A stretch of 15,170 nt of DNA. Source: Eubacteriales bacterium. Lineage in GTDB: Bacteria > Bacillota > Clostridia > JAQUNY01. The position numbers and the translations under genes were made by a program. The notes beneath the pieces were generated by a model. The model made no database searches, had not been told where the DNA came from, and worked only from the letters and a program-made list of their open reading frames with translations. Of this stretch, positions 7,854 through 15,107 are shown one piece after another. Position 1 is the stretch's first letter. The number at the start of each line of letters is the position of its first letter. Location: positions 1 to 15,170 of the forward strand of contig JAQUNY010000022.1 in NCBI GenBank assembly GCA_028717405.1. The letters run 5' to 3'.

Positions 7854-7887
7854 AGAACCAAAAAAGAACACGAACAGGATGGGCTTT

Positions 7888-10035
7888 ATGAATAAAACAA
7901 ATGTTACCGGCACAGATGGCTTACCTGACATGAAATCCGGTGATCCGGGAACTCGGGTCAATGAACTGAGAAGGATTATTGAATACCACAATAGAAAATA
8001 CTACATTGAAGATTCGCCTGAAATAAGCGATTCCGAATATGATCAGCTCTACAGGGAACTGGAGACGCTTGAAGCCCTTCATCCTGAGATGGCAGATCCG
8101 TATTCGCCTACTCAAAGGGTAGGAGGAAAGCCGCTTGATGAGTTCGGGAAAGTTGTACATGAAGTCCAGATGCAGAGTCTTAACGATATTTTTGATCTTG
8201 AAGAGCTTTATGCCTTTGACAGAAGGGTAAAGGAGACACTGGCAGAGGAAACAGGCGCGGGCACAGGAGCAAGCGCAGGCACAAATGCGTATGCTGGCAC
8301 GGGCAAAGTTGCAGGCTCGGACGCAGGTATCTCTGGCAGGCCTGATGTCGAATATGTGGTCGAGCGCAAAATAGACGGCCTTTCAGTATCTCTGGAGTAT
8401 GAAAACGGCGTTTATGTGAGAGGATCTACCAGGGGCGACGGTTTCACAGGCGAGGATGTAACACAAAACATCAAAACCATAAGATCCATACCTCTGAGGC
8501 TTTTCGGAAGGGGAAGCAGCCTGGAATATATGGAAGTCAGAGGCGAAGTATTCCTGCCCAAAAAAGATTTCGCGGCGCTGAATGCAGCCCAGGAAGAAGC
8601 CGGTCAGCCATTCTTTGCCAATCCCAGAAATGCCGCCGCAGGATCTCTCAGACAGCTTGATCCTGCAATAACAGCCAGGAGGAAGCTGGATATATTTGTT
8701 TTCAATATTCAGCAGGCCAGAGGGGCAAACTTTGAAAAACATTCTGAGACGCTGGAATTTCTGGCAGAGGCGGGCTTTAAAATTATTCCGGACTACAAGA
8801 TCTGCCTTTCGATTGACGATGTTGTCAGGGAAATCAGGGAGATAGGCGATGCAAGGGGAAAACTGGATTACGAAATCGACGGCGCAGTTGTTAAAGTAAA
8901 CCTGCTGGCGCAGCGCCGGCTGCTCGGCAGCACATCAAAAACACCCAGATGGGCTGTGGCATATAAATACCCCGCGGAACGGAAAAAGACCCGTATAAAA
9001 GAGATCATGGTAAATGTCGGCAGGACCGGTGTCCTGACTCCCAACGCAGTCTTCGAACCGGTCAGCATAGCGGGATCAACCGTTTCAAAGGCAACTCTCC
9101 ATAACCTTGATTATATAAGGCAGAAGGACATAAGGGCAGGCGACATGGTAACAGTGCAAAAGGCGGGAGATATCATACCAGAGGTAGTTGAGTCTGATGC
9201 CGCAGCCCGCGACGGAAGTGAAAGAATATTTAAAATGCCTTTGAACTGCCCGGAATGTGGTTCTGCTGTGATAAGAGAGGAAGGAGAGGCCGCGTACAGG
9301 TGTACAGGAATCAACTGCCCGGCACAGCTGAGGAGAAGCCTTGAACATTTTGTGTCGCGTGATGCCATGAACATAGCAGGATTGGGAGATGCTATTATCT
9401 CGAAGCTTCTGGCGGCAGGACTCATAAAGGATATCGCTGACATATACCTTTTGCCGGAAAGAAAAGAGGAACTCAAGTCCCTGGCAGGAATGGGAAGCAA
9501 ATCTGCTGAAAACCTTATCAGGGCTATAGAAAAATCAAAGGCCAACGACCTGGGCAGGCTGATATTCGGCCTCGGGATAAGGCATGTGGGCACGAAGGCC
9601 GCTCAGCTTCTTGCCTCGAAGTTCAGGACAATGGATGATCTCATGCAAGCCGGAACGGACGATATCGAAGACATACATGAGTTCGGCCATATTACTGCCG
9701 AAAGCACGGCAGCCTTTTTCAGAAATCCTCAGACCCTTGAGGTAACAGGCAAGCTTAAGGCTGCCGGAGTTAATATGGCTGCAGCTGCCAGGGAAGTCAG
9801 GGGAAACAGCCTGGCCGGAAAAACTTTTGTACTTACAGGAACCCTGCCATCATATTCCAGGAGCGAAGCGGCGGCAATAATTGAGTCTTTTGGAGGCAGT
9901 GTATCAGGCAGTGTTTCAAAAAACACCGACTTTGTACTGGCCGGGGAAGACGCCGGCAGCAAGCTTGAAAAAGCTGCCAAACTGGGCTTGAAAATAATCG
10001 GAGAAGATGAGTTTAAAGAAATGACAAACAGATGA
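7888..10035 (+). CDS. ligA: NAD-dependent DNA ligase LigA
   Basis: About 715 residues. LigA seals nicks in duplex DNA using NAD+ in replication and repair. Domain order is complete: an Ia domain (YHNRKYYIEDSPEISDSEYD), an adenylation domain with KIDG (nucleophilic Lys161 from this start), an OB fold (KYPAERKKTRI onward), a four-cysteine zinc finger (CPECG, then CTGINCP), helix-hairpin-helix repeats, and a C-terminal BRCT domain (GKTFVLTGTLPSYSR). The protein is longer than the usual roughly 670 residues. Part of the excess is a Gly/Ala/Thr-rich insert at 8245-8340, immediately before the catalytic lysine strand; the N-terminus is also longer by several residues. ATG 7888 is preferred because AGGA lies 8 bases upstream; ATG 7879 is in frame. 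Sixty bases separate it from the M50B-like gene. Function is secure. Confidence 0.97.
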   Translation: MNKTNVTGTDGLPDMKSGDPGTRVNELRRIIEYHNRKYYIEDSPEISDSEYDQLYRELETLEALHPEMADPYSPTQRVGGKPLDEFGKVVHEVQMQSLNDIFDLEELYAFDRRVKETLAEETGAGTGASAGTNAYAGTGKVAGSDAGISGRPDVEYVVERKIDGLSVSLEYENGVYVRGSTRGDGFTGEDVTQNIKTIRSIPLRLFGRGSSLEYMEVRGEVFLPKKDFAALNAAQEEAGQPFFANPRNAAAGSLRQLDPAITARRKLDIFVFNIQQARGANFEKHSETLEFLAEAGFKIIPDYKICLSIDDVVREIREIGDARGKLDYEIDGAVVKVNLLAQRRLLGSTSKTPRWAVAYKYPAERKKTRIKEIMVNVGRTGVLTPNAVFEPVSIAGSTVSKATLHNLDYIRQKDIRAGDMVTVQKAGDIIPEVVESDAAARDGSERIFKMPLNCPECGSAVIREEGEAAYRCTGINCPAQLRRSLEHFVSRDAMNIAGLGDAIISKLLAAGLIKDIADIYLLPERKEELKSLAGMGSKSAENLIRAIEKSKANDLGRLIFGLGIRHVGTKAAQLLASKFRTMDDLMQAGTDDIEDIHEFGHITAESTAAFFRNPQTLEVTGKLKAAGVNMAAAAREVRGNSLAGKTFVLTGTLPSYSRSEAAAIIESFGGSVSGSVSKNTDFVLAGEDAGSKLEKAAKLGLKIIGEDEFKEMTNR
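8245..8340 (+). repeat. GC-rich repetitive insert inside ligA
   Basis: This in-frame stretch of 32 codons is built from variations of ACAGGC/GCAGGC and encodes a Gly/Ala/Thr/Ser-rich linker in which AGT recurs three times. It interrupts the adenylation domain before KIDG, and the frame is kept. It looks like expanded simple sequence forming a flexible surface loop. Confidence 0.75.
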
Positions 10036-10056
10036 GCAGGGTCATTTACAGGGGGA

Positions 10057-10485
10057 ATGATGTTCCAGAACGACTATATACTGCGGGAGATAGAAAATCT
10101 TGCAAGATTCCTTACAAAAGTTTTACACAGCGAAAGAGATGACACATCAGGACTATTCGATGAATTCGGTAATGTCACCGAAACCGGTTTGCTGAGCCAC
10201 AGATTGCGTTCTCTTATTCTTGAATCAAGGGTAAATGAAGCAGAGAACCTTCTTTTCGAGCAATTCGGAAGGAATCCGAACCGTGCATATCTTGATGCTG
10301 CCGTGAAGTTCTACTCGGAATTGGGAAAGATGACAGATAAAGCCCTTGAAAGAGCTGAATTTTCAAGACAGGAAATAGCCGAGGGCCTCAGTGAAATAAA
10401 GGAAATGTTTCTGAGACACAATCCTGTTGATCCGGATGGCGATAATATTGATATTGGTGATAATGTTGATATGAAAGGGGGATAA
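10057..10485 (+). CDS. small DUF6483-like protein
   Basis: A 142-residue soluble protein, mostly helical. The N-terminus (MMFQNDYILREIENLARFLTKVL) resembles DUF6483 proteins of Clostridia, whose function is unknown. No catalytic motif, signal peptide or membrane segment is visible. The middle region (ESRVNEAENLLFEQFGRNPNRAYLD) looks like a helical repeat of the tetratricopeptide type, though only one unit is apparent. The C-terminal tail is acidic and contains an 18-bp coding duplication (GDNIDI then GDNVDM). ATG 10057 is immediately followed by a second ATG; GGGGG (10051-10055) serves one of them. It lies 21 bases after ligA and 5 bases before the lactonase gene, so it is probably part of one transcript. 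It is a real gene by position and codon pattern; family naming is from memory of the motif. Confidence 0.65.
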   Translation: MMFQNDYILREIENLARFLTKVLHSERDDTSGLFDEFGNVTETGLLSHRLRSLILESRVNEAENLLFEQFGRNPNRAYLDAAVKFYSELGKMTDKALERAEFSRQEIAEGLSEIKEMFLRHNPVDPDGDNIDIGDNVDMKGG

Positions 10486-10490
10486 CAAAA

Positions 10491-11555
10491 TTGTACATTT
10501 ATATTGGCACATATACCAGGATGGGAGGTCCCGGGATAGCAGTATGCAGCTATTGTGATGAAACCGGGGAGCTGAAGCCCGAATCGGTGTCGCCGGAACT
10601 GAAAGATCCGACTTACCTTATACTGTCCGGAGACAGGAAGACACTTTTTGCAACTTCATCAGGACCTGCAGAAGGCGGAAAGGGAGGCTCGGTTGCATCT
10701 TATGCCGTTGACGGCGGAAAGCTGGTTTTCAAATCCGCAGGAAGCACAGGAGGGGAATCGCCATGTCATCTCACTCTCAGTCATGATGAGAGATTTCTCT
10801 ATGTGGCAAACTATATGAGCGGCAGCCTTGCGGTATTCCCGGTTGAAAACGGCAACATCACAGGACCGGCGATCCAGCTTATAAAGCATGAAGGAAAAGG
10901 ACCTCATCCTTCCCGCCAGCAAAACGCTCATCTGCACCATGTCACATTTATACAGGAAACCTCTTTGCTTTGCTCGATAGACCTTGGTATAGATGCTGTA
11001 GTCACATATTTTCAGGACAAAGAAAAAGGTATCCTGAAGTTTTCGGACAGGATGGATTGCAGCCCCGGCCTCGGCCCCCGTCACCTCGCTTATGATCCCG
11101 CGGCAGCAGGGGATTCGGCAGTTGCTTATCTTGCTCATGAACTGGGCAGCGCGGTAAGTGTTATAAAAAGGGAAGGCGGCTGCTGGAAGACACTGCAGAC
11201 ACTTTCCACACTGCCCGAAGGCTGGACGGGAAGCAATACCTGTGCTGCGGTAAGGGTATCAGCAGACGGTAAAAGGGTTTTTGTTTCCAACAGAGGACAT
11301 GACAGCATAGCGGAATTTGCTGCAATTGATATTGACGATGGCGGGCGCAGGATTGAGCTCCTCAGAATATTCAAAACAGGGGGAGTGATACCGCGTGATT
11401 TTGTCCTGCTTAAGAAAGGACGGATCATGGCTGCTCATCAGGAAGGTGGCGGAGTCATTGTTCTCGATGCTGATAAGACCGGCGGAAACGGAGTCAGGAT
11501 AGTGTCCTCACTGGAAATCAAAGGTGCGGTGTGTGTCTGTCCTTCAGAGGACTGA
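10491..11555 (+). CDS. lactonase family beta-propeller protein (6-phosphogluconolactonase-like)
   Basis: A 354-residue protein of the seven-bladed propeller lactonase family (Pgl/YkgB type), which hydrolyses sugar lactones such as 6-phosphogluconolactone in characterised members. The N-terminus MYIYIGTYTR is typical. Repeated blade motifs include DPTYLILSGDRKTLFATS, CHLTLSHDERFLYVANY, HLHHVTF, GPRHLAYDP, AAVRVSADGKRVFVSNRGHDSI and the late GGVIPRDFVL. Length is normal and no signal peptide is present, so it should be cytoplasmic. The TTG start is supported by AGGGGG about 9 bases upstream and by the family N-terminus. It follows the DUF6483-like gene by 5 bases. The substrate is not proven by sequence, since many family members remain uncharacterised. 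No convincing terminator follows the stop. Confidence 0.88.
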   Translation: MYIYIGTYTRMGGPGIAVCSYCDETGELKPESVSPELKDPTYLILSGDRKTLFATSSGPAEGGKGGSVASYAVDGGKLVFKSAGSTGGESPCHLTLSHDERFLYVANYMSGSLAVFPVENGNITGPAIQLIKHEGKGPHPSRQQNAHLHHVTFIQETSLLCSIDLGIDAVVTYFQDKEKGILKFSDRMDCSPGLGPRHLAYDPAAAGDSAVAYLAHELGSAVSVIKREGGCWKTLQTLSTLPEGWTGSNTCAAVRVSADGKRVFVSNRGHDSIAEFAAIDIDDGGRRIELLRIFKTGGVIPRDFVLLKKGRIMAAHQEGGGVIVLDADKTGGNGVRIVSSLEIKGAVCVCPSED

Positions 11556-11618
11556 GCATATCAGGTTTATTTTTTGCCTGTTTAGGTTTAGATATTATAT
11601 ATAAATTTTGTCTGAGTC

Positions 11619-11627
11619 TGGTATAAT
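11619..11627 (+). promoter_or_regulatory. extended -10 promoter of the iron-sulfur paralogue cluster
   Basis: TGGTATAAT is a perfect TATAAT (11622-11627) with the TG of an extended -10. No good -35 is found at 16-18 bases upstream, which is tolerated in extended -10 promoters. Transcription would start near 11634, leaving a leader of about 105 bases. This position also rules against any coding start at 11608. Confidence 0.6.
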
Positions 11628-11650
11628 GACTGGATGTACGCAGTTTTATA

Positions 11651-11682
11651 CCAATAAGGACAGGTTGTTGCTTTTTTATTGG
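11651..11682 (+). promoter_or_regulatory. inverted repeat in the 5' leader
   Basis: CCAATAA (11651-11657) and TTATTGG (11676-11682) are perfect inverted repeats with an 18-base loop, located between the promoter and the ribosome binding site of the first iron-sulfur gene. It may be a leader hairpin or an operator half-site pair. The stem is AT-rich and weak, and no known riboswitch class is recognised. Confidence 0.3.
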
Positions 11683-11739
11683 CAAAACACACAAAGATCA
11701 GCTGAAATGAAAGCGTTAAAGTATTTGGGAGGTCAACTG

Positions 11740-12855
11740 ATGCAATTCGAAGACAGGATAACAACTGGAAAAAATACATTCCCCGAATTAACCAAAGAAG
11801 GGATAAGACAGGTAGCCCTTGAAGCGGGCGCCGACCTTTGCGGCTTTGGCAGCCTTGACAGATTTGAAGGTGCACCGCTGGAAATGGATCCCAGGTATGT
11901 TTTCCCGGATGCGGGAACAATGATATGCCTTGCTTTCAGGATGCCTAGAGGAGTTCAGAGGGGAATAGAGGAAGGGACTCAGTTTTACCAGTATCCTTCT
12001 TTGGCATATGGCGGCATTAACGAAACTTATGCGCCGTCTGTGCTGTATGAAGTCGGAAAATATATCGAAGACCATGGATACGAGTCGATGATTTACAGAA
12101 ATACCGGAGCCAAGGGCAAAATATCAGACATGGATGGTACGCCGGGGAATACGCTTTCTCCTGAAGAAGCTGTTGATGTGCGCAAAATGGAAGGTGTTAA
12201 AACTCCTCATCACAGGACTGTCCAATTTACCCGGCCGGTTACTGAAGGACATCCATCACCTGACCTGCAGTTCCACTTCAGGCTTGCCGCTGTTGCCTGC
12301 GGGCTTGGGGAAATTGGATGGAGCAAGATGATGCTGACTCCTGAATTCGGTCCTATGCAAAGGTTCGCATTCATATTTACGGACGCTGTCCTTGAACCGG
12401 ATCCGATGTATAACGGAGAGCCTATATGTAAAAGGTGCATGGCCTGTGTAAGGGAATGCCCGGGCGGGTGCATAAGCAAAGATATATCAGTCAAAGTAAA
12501 TGTCGGGGGCAAAGAGCTCGAATGGGGCAAAACCGACGAATGGAGCTGTTATGTTCATTATACATACCCGGGCAGGAAGCATGATCCCTTTATACCCACC
12601 GAAGTTTTTGATGAGAACAAAGAAGGAAAGCTGAAGCTTTATGAAGATAAAAATGTTAAAGCTACTGAGGAGGAGATACTGAAGGTTTACTCTGTGCTTG
12701 AACCGTATTTCCCGTCCTGGGTCGGTTATAACATGGCAAAATGCGGTGGCTGCATCGGAGCGTGTGTTAATATGCTTGAAAAAAACGGATGCCTGAAGGG
12801 TAAGTTCAAGGAACCTTTCAGGACAGGCAAAAAGAGATGGCAGCTTAACAGGTAG
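11740..12855 (+). CDS. QueG/RdhA-related iron-sulfur protein, paralogue 1
   Basis: A 371-residue cytoplasmic protein, probably an oxidoreductase. The N-terminal domain (ALEAGADLCGFGSL, PDAGTMICLAF) resembles that of QueG. The core ACGLGEIGWSKMMLTPEFGP then RFAFIFTDAVLEPDP matches the corrinoid-contacting region of QueG and reductive dehalogenases. Cluster motif 1 is CKRCMACVRECP (Cys230, 233, 236, 240). A W-x-C motif follows (Trp268, Cys270). Cluster motif 2 is CGGCIGAC (Cys335, 338, 342), the CxxCxxxC spacing seen in QueG. ATG 11740 is chosen because GGGAGG lies 7 bases upstream; longer in-frame starts run into the promoter. There is no Tat signal and no membrane anchor. The QueG catalytic aspartate motif and the RdhA tyrosine are not evident, so it is neither a clear QueG nor a respiratory dehalogenase. 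Two more paralogues follow. Corrinoid binding is inferred only from homology. Confidence 0.85.
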   Translation: MQFEDRITTGKNTFPELTKEGIRQVALEAGADLCGFGSLDRFEGAPLEMDPRYVFPDAGTMICLAFRMPRGVQRGIEEGTQFYQYPSLAYGGINETYAPSVLYEVGKYIEDHGYESMIYRNTGAKGKISDMDGTPGNTLSPEEAVDVRKMEGVKTPHHRTVQFTRPVTEGHPSPDLQFHFRLAAVACGLGEIGWSKMMLTPEFGPMQRFAFIFTDAVLEPDPMYNGEPICKRCMACVRECPGGCISKDISVKVNVGGKELEWGKTDEWSCYVHYTYPGRKHDPFIPTEVFDENKEGKLKLYEDKNVKATEEEILKVYSVLEPYFPSWVGYNMAKCGGCIGACVNMLEKNGCLKGKFKEPFRTGKKRWQLNR

Positions 12856-12899
12856 TCACAAAAAAGAAACGAAGCATAATAGCAGGCAAACAAAGTAAA

Positions 12900-12935
12900 A
12901 TCGGAAACAGCACAACAAAACAATATCGGAAACAG
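12900..12935. repeat. direct repeat in the spacer between paralogues 1 and 2
   Basis: ATCGGAAACAG occurs twice, at 12900-12910 and 12925-12935, with a 25-base period in an A-rich 115-base spacer. No promoter or terminator of quality is seen in the spacer, so read-through from paralogue 1 is likely. The repeat may be a slippage product like the one before ligA. Confidence 0.7.
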
Positions 12936-12970
12936 TATCAAGAGTCAGTATAAGGAGACAGTGTGCAGAT

Positions 12971-13939
12971 ATGATCAACAGTTCGACAGTAAAAGCCAAA
13001 GCAAGGGAATACGGAGCCGACATCACCGGCATAGGCTGTATTTCCGCATATGAGGGGACAAAACTCGAACACGATCCGAGATTCATATGCCCCACGGCAA
13101 AATGTGTGATCGGCCTGGGCATAAGGATACCGGAAGGGATGATAAGGGTGCTGGAGGCCGGAAACCAGCTTTATTCGCTGACATCTCTCTATACAAAATC
13201 CACAGGGGAAGAGCTGGTCATAATGCTTCTTCTCAAAATGGCAAGGCTTCTGGAAAACGAAGGATATGAAGCCTGTATACAAAGGACAAGCCCCAATATA
13301 AAGGCTAAAGACGATTACGGCATGAATCCCGAGGTATCATCAGTAACAAGGCTTGGGCAGGCGCTTAGTGTTGACCCCGGGAAAAAGCCCGCGCCTGAGG
13401 TGCTGCTGGATTTCGCGCAGTCGGCAGTCATATGCGGGCTTGGATCCATAAGCTACAGGGGAGAGGTCCTGACGCCTCAGTACGGCCCCTTCCAAAGGCT
13501 CGCATATATTATCACCAATGCGCCGCTGGAGGCTGACCCGGTGTTTGACTCCGACCTCTGCGACAAATGCGGCAAATGTGCTGATGCATGCCCGGGGAAG
13601 GCAATAATAAGAGATGAAAAAACAACGGATATAGCGGGTAGAACCTATACGCATGGCACCTTTGATTCCTGGCAGTGCAGTGTATATTACAGGGGCGCCC
13701 ACAGAAGCAATCCGTATATGAATGATGAATTTTTAAAAGGAGATCCTGACAGAGAGGCTGTCCTCAACGGGGAAAAGAGGTTTGATGAGAAGAGTGCGAA
13801 GGAAATGTATCCAAAAATGAAATTCCTTCCGCCCACCCAGTTCGGTTATGTGCCATGCATGTGCAGGAGGGCATGTGACATTGCATGCTACAACCACCTT
13901 AAAGAAAAAGGCCTTATCAGAAAGGGAGGAGCGGTTTGA
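12971..13939 (+). CDS. QueG/RdhA-related iron-sulfur protein, paralogue 2
   Basis: A 322-residue cytoplasmic protein, the shortest of the three. The N-terminal region (AREYGADITGIGCIS, PTAKCVIGLGIRIPEG) and the core VICGLGSISYRGEVLTPQYGP then RLAYIITNAPLEADP align with the other two. Cluster motif 1 is CDKCGKCADACP (Cys197, 200, 203, 207), then W-x-C (Trp234, Cys236) and YYRGAHRSNPY. The second motif is CMCRRACDIAC (Cys296, 298, 302, 306), which has one extra cysteine compared with its neighbours. It lacks the C-terminal tail (basic, aromatic-rich) present in paralogues 1 and 3. AAGGAG (12952-12957) is 13 bases from the ATG, a long spacing, so expression may be modest. The last codons double as the ribosome binding site of paralogue 3. 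Substrate unknown. Confidence 0.83.
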   Translation: MINSSTVKAKAREYGADITGIGCISAYEGTKLEHDPRFICPTAKCVIGLGIRIPEGMIRVLEAGNQLYSLTSLYTKSTGEELVIMLLLKMARLLENEGYEACIQRTSPNIKAKDDYGMNPEVSSVTRLGQALSVDPGKKPAPEVLLDFAQSAVICGLGSISYRGEVLTPQYGPFQRLAYIITNAPLEADPVFDSDLCDKCGKCADACPGKAIIRDEKTTDIAGRTYTHGTFDSWQCSVYYRGAHRSNPYMNDEFLKGDPDREAVLNGEKRFDEKSAKEMYPKMKFLPPTQFGYVPCMCRRACDIACYNHLKEKGLIRKGGAV

Positions 13940-13940
13940 A

Positions 13941-15107
13941 ATGAGAAATACAGATGTTTTGACAGAAACAGGCTGCGGAGATCCCGGTGATATTTTGGAA
14001 AAACAAGACGGCTGCGAGGGAAAAAACGAAGCTGATAACAGCAGCCGTAGTCTCAGAGAAGATATAGCGGGTTTTGCAAGGGAATGCGGAGCCGACATAG
14101 TTGGATTTGCGGAGGTATCAAGGTTCACAGCTGCGGGAAACACAGCGCTCACAAAGGCAGGGCTTTACGGGAGTGCCCCGGACATGATCATGCCCGGGGC
14201 AAAGACGGTTATCGGGCTGGGCTTCCGAGTGCTGAGGGGAGCTTACCGCGGGATTGAAGAATGCTCAACTTTCTACCAGTTTTATACCATGGCGGTAGAA
14301 ACTATAGAGGAAGTATACATACCGCAGGTGCTGGCAAAAGTTGCGGGATTTATCGAGGATAAAGGTTATTGCGCGGTTTCACAAAAGCTGGTGCAGACTG
14401 TTATGCAGGATGAAGGGGATACAAATCCTGAAGTCAGATATAATGCTGTTTTTCGCGGAATGAAAGGCGAAGCGATGCTTAATTTCAGACAGGCTGCGGT
14501 CTTGTGCGGCCTTGGCGAAATAGGGCTCAGCGGTTCGGTGCTTACCGATGAATTCGGCCCGAACCAGAGGTTCGCTTATATAATAACCGATGCCGTGATT
14601 GGATCTGATGAAATAAAAGAACCGCACTTATGCGACAAATGCGGTAAATGCCTGGAAGCATGCCCCGGGAAGGCTTTTTCAGATGAATCCGTGAAAGTTG
14701 TGTTCGGGAAAGGGAAGGATCAGGATGACCTGAGCCAGGCCCGGACCGGCCGGACTCAAGGCACAGCGGAATATGAACTGAAGCTCAGGGACAACTGGCA
14801 GTGCGCAGCATATTACAAGGGCGCGGCAATGCGTTATAACCCGTTCATGCCGCCAGGAGCCCTGGAAGGGATCACGGACAGGCTGGAAGTCCTTAAAGGT
14901 GAGAAGAAGCTTTCGCCGGAGGAGGCCAGGGAAGTGATGGATAAGCTGGTGTTCTACCCGGGAGGCAGGCACTCCTATGTGGCTTCAATCTGCGGTAAAG
15001 CGTGTGACAGGGCATGTTTTATCCATCTTGAAGAAAAAGGCGTCCTTACCAGAAAGTACAGGAGCAGCTTCAGGAAAAAAGAGCCCTGGGAGCTTGAAAT
15101 CATCTGA
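13941..15107 (+). CDS. QueG/RdhA-related iron-sulfur protein, paralogue 3
   Basis: A 388-residue cytoplasmic protein, the longest of the three because of a polar N-terminal extension of about 35 residues and a Gln/Asp-rich insertion (GKGKDQDDLSQARTGR) after cluster motif 1. The shared core is CGLGEIGLSGSVLTDEFGP then RFAYIITDAV. Cluster motif 1 is CDKCGKCLEACP (Cys231, 234, 237, 241), W-x-C is Trp286 and Cys288, then YYKGAAMRYNPF, and the second motif is CGKACDRAC (Cys351, 355, 359). ATG 13941 is one base after the stop of paralogue 2, and GGGAGGAG (13924-13931) sits inside that gene, so the two are translationally coupled. It is closest to paralogue 2 in the cluster motifs but shares its C-terminal tail type with paralogue 1. 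The reaction and cofactors beyond iron-sulfur clusters are inferred. Confidence 0.85.
   Translation: MRNTDVLTETGCGDPGDILEKQDGCEGKNEADNSSRSLREDIAGFARECGADIVGFAEVSRFTAAGNTALTKAGLYGSAPDMIMPGAKTVIGLGFRVLRGAYRGIEECSTFYQFYTMAVETIEEVYIPQVLAKVAGFIEDKGYCAVSQKLVQTVMQDEGDTNPEVRYNAVFRGMKGEAMLNFRQAAVLCGLGEIGLSGSVLTDEFGPNQRFAYIITDAVIGSDEIKEPHLCDKCGKCLEACPGKAFSDESVKVVFGKGKDQDDLSQARTGRTQGTAEYELKLRDNWQCAAYYKGAAMRYNPFMPPGALEGITDRLEVLKGEKKLSPEEAREVMDKLVFYPGGRHSYVASICGKACDRACFIHLEEKGVLTRKYRSSFRKKEPWELEII

Noticed and set aside
9111..9593. Gene antisense to ligA
   Set aside because: It is an open frame created by the codon bias of ligA on the other strand, with no ribosome binding site and no recognisable domain.
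11565..11590. Intrinsic terminator after the lactonase gene
   Set aside because: The CAGG/CCTG stem is only four base pairs around a long T-rich loop, with no proper T-run after the stem.
11608..11739. Longer N-terminus for the first iron-sulfur paralogue, starting at an upstream in-frame codon
   Set aside because: It would begin inside the promoter, before the likely transcription start, and the extra residues do not resemble the family. ATG 11740 has an ideal ribosome binding site.
11740..12855. Authentic epoxyqueuosine reductase QueG
   Set aside because: The catalytic aspartate motif is not visible, a long W-x-C segment separates the cluster motifs, and no queuosine genes are nearby.
11740..15107. 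Organohalide respiration operon (rdhAB)
   Set aside because: No Tat signal, no membrane anchor gene, and no regulator of that system. Only the core fold is shared.
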